Of a stretch of DNA of 64,000 nt, positions 36,326 through 44,830 are shown in pieces (position 1 is the first letter of the stretch; each line of letters opens with the position of its first letter). The translations under genes and the position numbers were made by a program. The stretch comes from Pyrinomonadaceae bacterium. Lineage in GTDB: Bacteria; Acidobacteriota; Blastocatellia; Pyrinomonadales; Pyrinomonadaceae. The stretch is from assembly GCA_019694355.1 (NCBI GenBank), contig JAIBCB010000001.1, positions 587,001 to 651,000 on the forward strand, written 5' to 3'. The notes under the pieces were generated by a model. That model worked only from the letters and a program-made list of their open reading frames with translations. It made no database searches and had not been told where the DNA came from.

Positions 36326-37441
36326 GTGGAAGATAAACAAGAACTTCGCGACATCGCATATACCGAGCGGGCATTGTCGCTGGCATCACAAGGGATCGGC
36401 CTTGTCAGCCCCAATCCGCTCGTTGGCTGCGTGATCGTTGCAAATAACGAGATCGTCGGTGAAGGTTTCTACACATACGACGGTGTGACGCACGCGGAAG
36501 TGATCGCCCTCGATGCGGCCGGCGCGAAAGCACGCGGGGCGACCGCTTACGTCTCGCTCGAACCGCATTCCCATTACGGAAAGACGCCTCCGTGCACCGA
36601 AGCCTTGATCGATGCGGGCATCGCACGGGTCGTTTGCCCGATGGAAGACCCGAATCCGCTTGTCTCGGGCAAAGGTTTTGATGAGTTGCGTAAGGTCGGC
36701 ATCGAGGTCGTTACGGGAGTTTGCCAACAGCAGGCCGCGGCCCTTAACAATAAGTTTTCCTGCTGGCACAAGAAGGGCCGGCCGTTCGTACACGTAAAAC
36801 TTGCGGCCTCGCTTGACGGTCGGATATCGCTTTCGTCGAGCGTTTCGACGTATCTTTCGAGCGATGAGGCGCGGAACCGTGTGCAGGAGCTTCGGCATGA
36901 ATATGATGCGATACTCGTCGGCGGTACGACGGTCGCGGTCGATGATCCGAGCCTCACGGATCGCAGCGGTTTGCCGCGGCGTCGGCCTCTTGTACGCGTC
37001 ATTCTTGACGGCCATCTTGCGACGCCGCTTTCGAGCCGCGTTGTGCAGACGGCGAAGGATGTTCCCACGATCATTTTTACGGCGGCATCGGGTGATGCGG
37101 TTCGTGAGTTGGAAGAGAGAGGCGTTGTGGTGATCCACGACGAGCAGGGCGGGCATGACCTGAGCTTCGTCCTTTCCGAATTGAAGAAGCGGGAGATCCA
37201 GAGCGTTCTCGTCGAAGGCGGTTCGGCCGTCGCAGGGTCTTTTCGCGACGCCGGGCTGATCGACAAGCTCTCGATCATTTTCGCACCGCTTGTTATTGGC
37301 GGCGAGGCGGCCCCGACGGCGTTCTCCGGTGCCGGAGCGGCGGCGATGTCGGACGCTTTGAAGCTTTCAAGCGTCTCCGTCTCCCTGCTTGGCCGAGATA
37401 TAGAAGTAACCGGCTATCCCGAAAGCTTGGATGCGTTCTAG
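36326..37441 (+). CDS. ribD: Bifunctional riboflavin biosynthesis protein RibD, with a zinc-ligand Cys-to-His change
   Basis: RibD deaminates the pyrimidinone formed from GTP and then reduces its ribose side chain. The 371-residue product has an N-terminal deaminase domain (about 8-150) and a C-terminal reductase domain (about 155-365, with HVKLAASLDGRIS and VLVEGGSAVAGSF). Zinc ligands should be His in HAE, Cys in EPC and Cys in TPPC. Here they are His56, His81 (EPHSHYGKTPPC) and Cys90, with the same spacing as E. coli His50, Cys75 and Cys84. The codon at 36566-36568 is CAT. The start is GTG 36326, 6 bases after ftsY. Other riboflavin genes are not in the window. Confidence 0.93.
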   Translation: MEDKQELRDIAYTERALSLASQGIGLVSPNPLVGCVIVANNEIVGEGFYTYDGVTHAEVIALDAAGAKARGATAYVSLEPHSHYGKTPPCTEALIDAGIARVVCPMEDPNPLVSGKGFDELRKVGIEVVTGVCQQQAAALNNKFSCWHKKGRPFVHVKLAASLDGRISLSSSVSTYLSSDEARNRVQELRHEYDAILVGGTTVAVDDPSLTDRSGLPRRRPLVRVILDGHLATPLSSRVVQTAKDVPTIIFTAASGDAVRELEERGVVVIHDEQGGHDLSFVLSELKKREIQSVLVEGGSAVAGSFRDAGLIDKLSIIFAPLVIGGEAAPTAFSGAGAAAMSDALKLSSVSVSLLGRDIEVTGYPESLDAF

Positions 37442-37456
37442 CAATTACGCGAAAGT

Positions 37457-38236
37457 ATGTCGAACCCTCGACAAGTCCCGCCGCACGGGGCAGCAAAGAG
37501 ACGATTTGGCCAAAATTTCCTTGTCGATCCCGGCATTCTTGCGCGTATAGTCAAAGCTGCTCGTCTCACCTCAGGTGAACGCGTTATCGAGATCGGCCCC
37601 GGTCGTGGGGCTCTAACGCGGGAACTAATTCATTCGGGAGCAGAAATATGGGCGGTTGAGATCGACCGTGATCTGCAAGCAGACCTTGCGAATGAGTTTG
37701 CCGAGGAGGAAGGGTTTCACCTCGTCGGCGGGGACATTCTTCAAACCCGTCTTGCCGACATCACAACAGCGCCCTTCAAAGTTGTCGGAAATCTGCCTTA
37801 TAACATCTCGACAGTGATCCTTGAACGGCTGATTTCTGAAAGAGAGCTATTTACAGATGCTGTCCTAATGTTCCAACGCGAAGTGGCGGACCGCATTCTT
37901 GCACGAGAAAACACGCCTGATCGCGGATTTCTATCAGTGATCGCACAGGCCGCATTCGAGATCACGAAGGGCTTCGATATTGGTCCCGGAGCGTTTCGTC
38001 CGCAGCCGAAGATTTGGAGCAGCGTAGTCCGGCTTATTCCGAAGGAGCAAAATATTTTCGATCGTGTGGAAGTTCGCGAGCTTGTGTCCAAAGGCTTTTC
38101 TCAACGCCGAAAGATGCTAAGGAATAATCTCACCGGGCTTGTTGGTCAGGCTTCGGGGATCGATCTGTCACGCCGCGCCGAATCATTGAGCCTCGATGAG
38201 TGGCAGGCGTTGGCTGAGAACGCTGAAAGGCTATAA
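37457..38236 (+). CDS. rsmA: 16S rRNA dimethyladenosine methyltransferase
   Basis: The 259-residue enzyme dimethylates two adjacent adenines in helix 45 of 16S rRNA late in 30S assembly. It has KRRFGQNFLVD, the SAM-binding motif EIGPGRGALT (about 47-56), the EIDRDL acidic motif and the catalytic NLPYNIS. The C-terminal domain with FRPQPKIWSSVVRL and FSQRRKMLRNNL is complete. The gene lies 15 bases after ribD. Confidence 0.96.
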   Translation: MSNPRQVPPHGAAKRRFGQNFLVDPGILARIVKAARLTSGERVIEIGPGRGALTRELIHSGAEIWAVEIDRDLQADLANEFAEEEGFHLVGGDILQTRLADITTAPFKVVGNLPYNISTVILERLISERELFTDAVLMFQREVADRILARENTPDRGFLSVIAQAAFEITKGFDIGPGAFRPQPKIWSSVVRLIPKEQNIFDRVEVRELVSKGFSQRRKMLRNNLTGLVGQASGIDLSRRAESLSLDEWQALAENAERL

Positions 38237-38307
38237 CGGAGCATCTTAGAGAACTTGAAGCATTGTTCTGTGCTACTATTCAACTGCATTTTATTGACGA
38301 GGTATTT

Positions 38308-39969
38308 GTGCAAAAGCTTGAAATAATACCGCTTGGCGGCATCGGCGAGTTCGGAATGAACTGTATGGGCCTGCGATACGACGGCGAGATGGTGATCATC
38401 GACGCCGGTATGGGCTTTCCGGAAGAAACGCCTTACGGAGTCGATATCTCGATCCCGAACTTCGATTTTTTAGAGGCATATCGCGACGAGCTGACCGCGA
38501 TCATCCTCACACACGGGCACGAAGACCACATCGGCGCCCTCGCATACATTCTCAAGAAGTTCAACGTGCCGGTCTATTCGTCGCGATTCACGCTTTCGCT
38601 CGCGGAAAAACGCCTCGCGGAGTTCGAAATGCTCGGCGACGTGCTGCTCCATCGCGTTACGGCGGGCCAAACCGTCGATATCGGGCCGTTCGCAATTGAA
38701 TTCATACACGCATCGCACTCGCTCGTCGAGTGCTTTTCGCTTGCGGTCAAAACACCCGTCGGCACGATCATTCACACCGGCGACTACAAGATAGACGACA
38801 CGCCCGTCATCGGAAGACCCTATGACCTCGCACGTCTTAAAGAGATCGGCGACGCCGGCGTGCTCGCCCTGCTCTGCGATTCGACGAACGCGACCGTGCC
38901 CGGCAGAACTCCGTCGGAACAGGCCGTCATCCCCGCGTTCGAAGAGATCTTCGAGGAGACGGAAGGCCGTCTTTTCATCGCGACATTCTCGTCATCGCTG
39001 CATCGGCTGCAGATAATCTTCGACGTAGCCCACGAATTTGGGCGGCGAGTCTGCGTCCTCGGCCGCTCAATGCAAAGAAACGTCGAGATCGCCGCGTCGC
39101 AGGGCCTGCTGAAGATCCCGCACGACACGCTGATCGAACTCTCCGACGCACGCGCCTTCGACGACGACGAAGTTTGCTACCTCGTAACGGGCTCACAAGG
39201 CGAAATGCGCGCCGCACTTTGGAATCTCGCGACGCAAGTTTATAAGGGAATGCAGATCGAGAAAGGCGACACCGTCGTACTCTCCGCCCGCATCATCCCT
39301 GGAAACGAAAAGAACATAAGCCGCCTCATCGGCCACCTGTACAAACGCGGCGCGAACATAATAGAAGAAAAAAGGCGTCTGGTACACGTCTCCGGGCACG
39401 CGTCACAGGAAGATATCCGCATAATGGTCGAGACCTCGCAGCCGCGATTCGTCATCCCGATCCACGGCGAATACAGGATGCTCTTCCGACAGAAGGAATT
39501 CATCAAAAATCACATCGCGGGCTTCGACGACGAAAACATCATTCTCGTCGAGAACGGCGATCTCATCGAAATCGACGAGCGGTCCGTCAGCGTTGTCGAG
39601 AAGATCGACCTGTTCAAGACGTTCATCGACGAAGAATCGATGGAGGAGATCGAATATGAGACGGTCCGCGAGCGAAAGAAACTTGCTTACGGCGGCGCAG
39701 CAAGCCTCGTCGTTACGATCGACAAGAAGACGCATGACCTCGTAGGCGAACCGATCCTCGACTTCCAGGGAGTCGCGGGGATCGACCCATTGAATGGCCT
39801 TGCATCCCAAGCCCGCGAAGCTGTAGTTAGGGCGATCAGCGACATGAAACGTGAGCACATTGTCGATCGAACGATGTTTCGCGAACAACTACGCCTCTCC
39901 CTCAAGAAATATCTCCAAAACGAACTAGGAACGAAACCGGTGATCGTTACGACGATCGTCGAGGTTTGA
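38308..39969 (+). CDS. rnj: Ribonuclease J
   Basis: The start is set at GTG 38308 because ACGAGG lies 5 bases upstream and the product then begins at the conserved VQKLEIIPLGGIGE; an earlier TTG would add 15 unlikely residues. The 553-residue protein is a metallo-beta-lactamase/beta-CASP nuclease. The metal motif THGHEDH covers residues 68-74, followed by HTGDYKID, the CDSTNA motif and the beta-CASP histidine region (PIHGEYRML). It degrades or matures RNA as a 5' exonuclease and endonuclease. Codons in this gene often end in C or G: a hand count of bases 39061-39120 gives 63% GC against 45% for bases 41881-41940 in the TPR gene. Confidence 0.95.
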   Translation: MQKLEIIPLGGIGEFGMNCMGLRYDGEMVIIDAGMGFPEETPYGVDISIPNFDFLEAYRDELTAIILTHGHEDHIGALAYILKKFNVPVYSSRFTLSLAEKRLAEFEMLGDVLLHRVTAGQTVDIGPFAIEFIHASHSLVECFSLAVKTPVGTIIHTGDYKIDDTPVIGRPYDLARLKEIGDAGVLALLCDSTNATVPGRTPSEQAVIPAFEEIFEETEGRLFIATFSSSLHRLQIIFDVAHEFGRRVCVLGRSMQRNVEIAASQGLLKIPHDTLIELSDARAFDDDEVCYLVTGSQGEMRAALWNLATQVYKGMQIEKGDTVVLSARIIPGNEKNISRLIGHLYKRGANIIEEKRRLVHVSGHASQEDIRIMVETSQPRFVIPIHGEYRMLFRQKEFIKNHIAGFDDENIILVENGDLIEIDERSVSVVEKIDLFKTFIDEESMEEIEYETVRERKKLAYGGAASLVVTIDKKTHDLVGEPILDFQGVAGIDPLNGLASQAREAVVRAISDMKREHIVDRTMFREQLRLSLKKYLQNELGTKPVIVTTIVEV

Positions 39970-39971
39970 TC

Positions 39972-41411
39972 ATGAGAGAACAGCTCCTTCACCTTGAAAA
40001 TATCGCAAGACAGCTCGAACCGAATGCTGACCAAAGAAGCCAGGCTCGCAAGCCTGTTATCGATTATTCCGAGGACTTTCTCGACAATGTTGACTCGCTT
40101 AACGCCTTTAATCAAAGCATCGACAAAGGTGCCGGGCTTCTAAACTCACCAATCAGCGAGACCGGCATCTCGATCGAAGAGGCGATCGAATTGCTTCGGA
40201 CAAATGTCGATACGCCCGGTCTGAACCCCGCGAGCGGCGGACATCTTGGATACATTCCCGGCGGCGGTATCTATTTCGCTGCGTTGGGAGACTATTTGGC
40301 GGACGTATTCAACCGATACGCAGGCGTCTTTTATGCATCGCCCGGTGCTGTGCGGATGGAGAATATGCTCATCCGCTGGATGTGCGAGCTTGTCGGCTAC
40401 GGGCCGCGTTCGCACGGGAATCTCACCACGAGCGGCAGCCTAGCGAATATGATCGCCATCGTGACCGCGCGCGACGGCAAGGGCATCACGTCTGCGAAGG
40501 TTCCGCGTTCGGTCATCTATCTATCGAAGCAGACCCATCACTCGGTCGCCAAAGCGATCAAGGTCGCAGGGCTTGCCGAATGTCCGGTTCGTTATATCGA
40601 ACTTGATGGTTGCTATAAGATGCGAGCCGATGATCTCGCTGCTCAGATCGAGAAGGATAAGGCGTCCGGCCTTACACCTTTTCTAGTTGTCGGGTCCGCC
40701 GGAACGACGGATGTCGGAGCGATCGACCCGCTCGTAGAGATCGGCGAGATCGCAGAAAGATACGACCTTTGGTACCACATCGATGCCGCGTACGGTGGTT
40801 CCTTTATCCTGACGGACGAGGGTCGTGAGAAGCTGCGAGGTCTCGAGATGGCCGATTCGCTCATAATCGACCCGCACAAAGGCCTTTTCCTACCGTACGG
40901 CCTCGGTGTTGTACTCGTAAAAAATGTTGAACACCTGCAGGGCTCTTATTCCTTTCAGGCCAATTATATGCAGGACGCCTTCGAAACTCCTGATGAGATC
41001 TCGCCGGCCGAAATATCGCCGGAGCTGACGAAACATTTTCGCGGCCTGCGACTCTGGCTGCCGCTGAAGCTTCACGGCGTTGCACCGTTCCGAGCGTGCC
41101 TTGAGGAGAAATTGCTTCTCGCGAAGTACTTTCATCAGGAGGTGCAAAAGCTTGGCTTCGAGAGTAAGGTCGAGCCGGAATTGTCTGTCGTGACGTATCG
41201 ATATGTACCGTCGTCGGGTGATCCCGACGAATTCAACAAGCGGCTTTTGGAAGCCGTCGTGGCCGATGGCCGTGTCTTTATATCTTCGACAATGCTCGAT
41301 GGTAATTTTACGCTCAGATTCGCATGTCTCTCGTTCAGAACGCATTTGGAAACTGTTGAAATGCTGCTCTCGGTCTTAAAAACGAGTGTGGAAACTCTGA
41401 TAGGAAAATGA
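39972..41411 (+). CDS. PLP-dependent group II amino acid decarboxylase
   Basis: The start at ATG 39972 has CGAGG 7-8 bases upstream and lies 2 bases after the RNase J stop. The 479-residue protein is of the aromatic-L-amino-acid/glutamate decarboxylase type. The PLP lysine is Lys303 in IDPHKGLF, the Asp that holds the pyridine nitrogen is in HIDAAYGG, and the cofactor-stacking region has SGSLANM and THHSVAKA. HPxF at the substrate site is replaced by NPASGGHLGYIPGGG, as in tryptophan/phenylalanine-like decarboxylases. The substrate is not clear; aromatic amino acids are likely. The gene overlaps the TPR gene by four bases. Confidence 0.9.
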   Translation: MREQLLHLENIARQLEPNADQRSQARKPVIDYSEDFLDNVDSLNAFNQSIDKGAGLLNSPISETGISIEEAIELLRTNVDTPGLNPASGGHLGYIPGGGIYFAALGDYLADVFNRYAGVFYASPGAVRMENMLIRWMCELVGYGPRSHGNLTTSGSLANMIAIVTARDGKGITSAKVPRSVIYLSKQTHHSVAKAIKVAGLAECPVRYIELDGCYKMRADDLAAQIEKDKASGLTPFLVVGSAGTTDVGAIDPLVEIGEIAERYDLWYHIDAAYGGSFILTDEGREKLRGLEMADSLIIDPHKGLFLPYGLGVVLVKNVEHLQGSYSFQANYMQDAFETPDEISPAEISPELTKHFRGLRLWLPLKLHGVAPFRACLEEKLLLAKYFHQEVQKLGFESKVEPELSVVTYRYVPSSGDPDEFNKRLLEAVVADGRVFISSTMLDGNFTLRFACLSFRTHLETVEMLLSVLKTSVETLIGK

Positions 41412-42754
41412 CAACTAGATCTCTTGAAATTATCTGTGCCATTTTTGCAATGGCGGTATTCGCTGGCGGAAGTTTTGCCCAAGAAACTCAGCAGCCCTCG
41501 GACCAGGACGATGTTCAACAGTTGTCACTGAAAGCGGATGACCTTCTAAAATCGGGCAAATACGACGAGACCTTTCCGGTTTGTGAGCAAATGGTTAAGT
41601 TGGATCCGAAGTTCTTTGGCGGGTATTTCTGCAGATCGCTTGCTTACCATGGAAAAAAGGACCTTCAGCGTGAGGTGGAAGAACTTACAAAGGCTCTGGG
41701 GCTTCGACCGGATATCTACATCTTTAACCGGAACCGCGGCCTTGCTCTGTTCAAGCTGAATGAGTTTGCGAGATCGGAAGGCGACTTTACCATTTATCTG
41801 GAAAAGGAACCCGATGACATGGAGATCTTTTACTATCAAGGGGTGAACCGCCTCAACTTGAATAAATACGACCTAGCGCTTAAGGACTTCTCCGAGGTCA
41901 TAAAACGCGAACCCAAGGTTTCAGCGACTTTCTATATGAGGGCCAGAACGTATTCGCTTATGAATGATCCCGCCCGGGCGGTCTCTGACTTCACAAAGGC
42001 GATCGAACTCGATCCGACCGATCTTGAATCGATCACGCGTCGAGCCGATGCCTATCGAGAGTTGAAGAAGTACGACCTTGCCTATGCCGACCTCGACCGT
42101 GTGTTGGCTGCCGACCCGAAGAACATCAACGCGTTGGAATATCGTGCAGTCCTTACACGCGATACGGGTACGTTAGCCGAAGCAAAGGCGGCTTTCGAAC
42201 GTGTGATCTCAGTTGCTCCGGATTTTGAAGCACCTTACGTTGAGCTGTCGTTCATCTACTTCAAAGTTGAGAACTTCAAAAAAGTACTTGAGATGGCGGA
42301 GGTAGCGAAAAAACTTGACCCATCGAGCCAAATGGCATTCAACAACGCCGGCTACGCCAGAATAATGCTTGGTGACGTAGCGAACGCCGAGAAGGATATT
42401 GACAAAGCTCTTGAATTGGATCCTAACCTCGCCCTTGCGCTGAACAACCGCGCTCTCATCAAGATCAAACGAAAGCAGTATGATCTGGCATTAAAAGATA
42501 TCGCAAGGGTGCTCGAATTGGCCCCCGAACTTTCTTATGCCTATATGAATCGCGCAAGTGTATTCCTCGAAACAGGACACTTGGACAAAGCCCTCGCCGA
42601 TATAAATGAGGCACTTAAACTGGAGCCCGATCTTCGGCCAGCCCTTGAGATCCGGGCTAGGATCTACAGCGGCTTACGAAAGAAGACTCTCGCGGCTGCC
42701 GATCGCAGGAGGTCGGCTCAGTTGCTCGCTGAGAAAAAAAAGACCCTGCACTAG
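41408..42754 (+). CDS. Secreted TPR-repeat protein
   Basis: The 448-residue protein has a signal peptide ending in SFAQ (about residue 24) and then about eleven tetratricopeptide repeats to the end, for example KADDLLKSGKYDETFPVC, YNLALxDF-type units and LALNNRALIKIKRKQYDLAL. TPR proteins act as protein-protein scaffolds. In this position it is likely periplasmic. It starts by ATGA overlap with the decarboxylase gene. A perfect 18-base palindrome lies on its stop codon. Confidence 0.85.
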   Translation: MTTRSLEIICAIFAMAVFAGGSFAQETQQPSDQDDVQQLSLKADDLLKSGKYDETFPVCEQMVKLDPKFFGGYFCRSLAYHGKKDLQREVEELTKALGLRPDIYIFNRNRGLALFKLNEFARSEGDFTIYLEKEPDDMEIFYYQGVNRLNLNKYDLALKDFSEVIKREPKVSATFYMRARTYSLMNDPARAVSDFTKAIELDPTDLESITRRADAYRELKKYDLAYADLDRVLAADPKNINALEYRAVLTRDTGTLAEAKAAFERVISVAPDFEAPYVELSFIYFKVENFKKVLEMAEVAKKLDPSSQMAFNNAGYARIMLGDVANAEKDIDKALELDPNLALALNNRALIKIKRKQYDLALKDIARVLELAPELSYAYMNRASVFLETGHLDKALADINEALKLEPDLRPALEIRARIYSGLRKKTLAAADRRRSAQLLAEKKKTLH

Positions 42755-42761
42755 TGCAGGG
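42744..42761. repeat. Perfect palindrome over the TPR gene stop codon
   Basis: CCCTGCACTAGTGCAGGG is a perfect 18-base inverted repeat that includes the TAG stop (42752-42754). It is followed by ATCGGGGCTTTTATTTT. It may act as a transcript end or an mRNA stability hairpin, but the T-tract is about ten bases away. Confidence 0.5.
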
Positions 42762-42790
42762 ATCGGGGCTTTTATTTTAGAGGAGATCAG

Positions 42791-43096
42791 ATGAGAACAG
42801 CTACCTTTGCCACCGTAAGTGGAATCGTGTTCCTTTTTATAGGACATTTTTTCCACTCATGGCTTACCAGTTACGACCTTAGCTGGTGGGCATATCTATC
42901 AGTTTGGCTTGTTTTCGGCACTGCTGTCGGCATGATCGTGGCCGAGATCTTAGAGCGTCTGAATGTGAAACTATTAGCTTATCGAAAAGCCAATGGTCGC
43001 GACATTCTCGACGAAGAGCGGTATGAATCCGACGGGATCGATCACGGTATGATAACGCTTCATCCGAAGAACGAAAGTAATGAATTGGAAAGGTAA
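42791..43096 (+). CDS. Small two-helix membrane protein, unknown
   Basis: The 101-residue product has two hydrophobic helices (about 6-25 and 32-53) and a charged cytoplasmic tail (ERLNVKLLAYRKANGRDILDEER..). The ribosome site GAGGAG lies 6 bases before the ATG. It overlaps the SDR gene by 17 bases, so both are probably expressed together. No family was recognised. Confidence 0.65.
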   Translation: MRTATFATVSGIVFLFIGHFFHSWLTSYDLSWWAYLSVWLVFGTAVGMIVAEILERLNVKLLAYRKANGRDILDEERYESDGIDHGMITLHPKNESNELER

Positions 43097-43850
43097 AACT
43101 GTATTCCTTACGGGCGCGTCGAGCGGTATCGGCGAAGGGCTTGCGCTTGCGTTGGCAAGGCGTGGAGCATCGCTCGGCCTCGCTGCGCGGCGAAGGGAGA
43201 TGCTTGACGACCTGAAGCAGCGATGTGAAGAGGCGGGCGGCGAGGCCATGGCCTTTTCGTGCGATGTTACTGATCCTGACGCGTTGGAAAAGGCGGCGCG
43301 CGACTTTCGCGATGAATTCGGGCACATCGACGTTGCGATCGCGAACGCCGGAATCGGCGGAAATAACGAGGAAACCCGCAGCTTTGATCCCGTAGCGGTA
43401 AAAAAGGTCATCGACATAAACCTTCTTGGTGCCGTGAATATGGTCCACGCTGTCCTGCCTTCGATGAAGGAACGAAAGAGCGGACATCTCGTGGCAATTT
43501 CGAGCCTTGCAGGCTTTCGCGGGCTGCCAAAGTCGGCCGCGTACTGTGCAAGCAAGGCCGGGATGACGGCCTTCTTTGAGAGTGTGCGTCTAGACGTAAT
43601 GCACGACGGCATCGATGTTACGATAATTCAGCCGGGCTTTATTAAAACGCCGCTCACCTCCGGCCGGAAGCACAAGATGCCGTATCTGATGGAGTTGGAT
43701 GATGCGATCCCGCTATTCATTCAAGCGATCGAGAAGAAGAAGCGTTTTTCGGCCTTTCCCTGGCAGCTTGCGACGATAGTTCGGGCCGCACGCTGTATGC
43801 CGGGTTGGATGTACGACCGCTTTGCGGGTAAGAGACGCTACCGAGAATAG
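43080..43850 (+). CDS. Short-chain dehydrogenase/reductase
   Basis: The 256-residue oxidoreductase has the SDR nucleotide motif TGASSGIGEG (residues about 11-20), a basic residue region AARR after the second strand that suggests NADP(H), the structural NAG (IANAG), and the catalytic Ser (ISSLAG), Tyr and Lys in YCASK. It is of the DltE/YqjQ-like classical group. The C-terminal part has a stretch FSAFPWQLATIVRAARCMP. Substrate is unknown. Confidence 0.9.
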   Translation: MNWKGKTVFLTGASSGIGEGLALALARRGASLGLAARRREMLDDLKQRCEEAGGEAMAFSCDVTDPDALEKAARDFRDEFGHIDVAIANAGIGGNNEETRSFDPVAVKKVIDINLLGAVNMVHAVLPSMKERKSGHLVAISSLAGFRGLPKSAAYCASKAGMTAFFESVRLDVMHDGIDVTIIQPGFIKTPLTSGRKHKMPYLMELDDAIPLFIQAIEKKKRFSAFPWQLATIVRAARCMPGWMYDRFAGKRRYRE

Positions 43851-43925
43851 AACCTTATTCCTCTTTTTAACGTAACTTTTGCCAATTGACCACCAATATC
43901 GGAAAATTAACGACGGCAAATTACG

Positions 43926-44819
43926 ATGGATCTACTTCAAGCGATCATTCTTGGCATTGTTCAAGGCCTTACCGAATTCATACCTGTCAGTTCAACCGCC
44001 CATCTCGTATTCGCAAGTCGAATAACGGGCATCTATGGCGGTGACCCGGCACTCGTGACCGCAACGATCGCGGTGCTCCAACTTGGTACGCTGTGCGCCG
44101 TTCTCCTCTATTTCATCGGTGATATTTGGAGCATCTCATCTGCGTTCGTCCGAGATCATTGGAATCTTGTCTTTAATCGCCGGAAGATGCGCTTTTCCGG
44201 GACACGCGGCAATCGGCCAATTTTTCTCTCGGATGAATCATGGCTCGGATGGCTGATCATCATCGGATCGATACCGATAGGAACGATCGGCTTTCTTTTT
44301 AAGGACTTCATAGAAGGACAAGGCACCAAGAACCTTTGGATCATTGCGACGATGCTGATCGTTATCGCCGTTCTCCTTTTTGTGGCCGAAAAGATCGGGG
44401 CACATCGCAAGGATGTCGAGCATCTGACGATCGTGGACGCGGTCGTGCAAGGTCTTTGCCAGGTCTTAGCGTTGATGCCCGGTGCGAGCCGCTCGGGATC
44501 CACGATAATGGGCGGTCTTCTTGCAGGTGAAAGGCGCGAGACGGCCGCTCGGTTTTCCTTTCTCCTCTCGATGCCCGCGATCTTCGCGAGCGGTTTGTTG
44601 GAACTTCACCAGGCGTCCAAGATCCTTCCCAACGATGCATGGATGCCGCTTCTGGCCGGAACGGTCGTCGCCGGTGTAGTTGGATATGCGTCGATCTGGG
44701 GGTTACTCGCGTATTTGAAGAAGAATTCGACCCTGGTCTTTATTGCATATCGCCTCATATTGGGTTCAGCGATCCTGTTTCTGCTCTGGAAAGGCGTGAT
44801 CGCTCCGAACGTTCCATAA
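43926..44819 (+). CDS. uppP: Undecaprenyl-diphosphatase
   Basis: The 297-residue membrane enzyme (BacA family) removes a phosphate from undecaprenyl diphosphate, recycling the lipid carrier for peptidoglycan and LPS. The two active-site motifs are QGLTEFIPVSSTAHL (residues about 14-28) and PGASRSGSTI (about 186-195), with Glu, Ser and Arg present. About eight membrane helices are seen. A 75-base AT-rich spacer with TTGACC (43886-43891) precedes it; no matching -10 was clear. Confidence 0.96.
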   Translation: MDLLQAIILGIVQGLTEFIPVSSTAHLVFASRITGIYGGDPALVTATIAVLQLGTLCAVLLYFIGDIWSISSAFVRDHWNLVFNRRKMRFSGTRGNRPIFLSDESWLGWLIIIGSIPIGTIGFLFKDFIEGQGTKNLWIIATMLIVIAVLLFVAEKIGAHRKDVEHLTIVDAVVQGLCQVLALMPGASRSGSTIMGGLLAGERRETAARFSFLLSMPAIFASGLLELHQASKILPNDAWMPLLAGTVVAGVVGYASIWGLLAYLKKNSTLVFIAYRLILGSAILFLLWKGVIAPNVP

Positions 44820-44830
44820 AATAGCTTGTC

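Noticed and set aside
35243..36340. 365-residue open frame on the minus strand
   Set aside because: It is the reverse-strand shadow of ftsY, which is certain from its GTPase motifs.
36386..37156. 256-residue minus-strand frame
   Set aside because: It is antisense to ribD and has no recognisable features.
38263..38307. Upstream TTG start for RNase J
   Set aside because: The added 15 residues are not conserved-looking, and a ribosome site fits the GTG at 38308.
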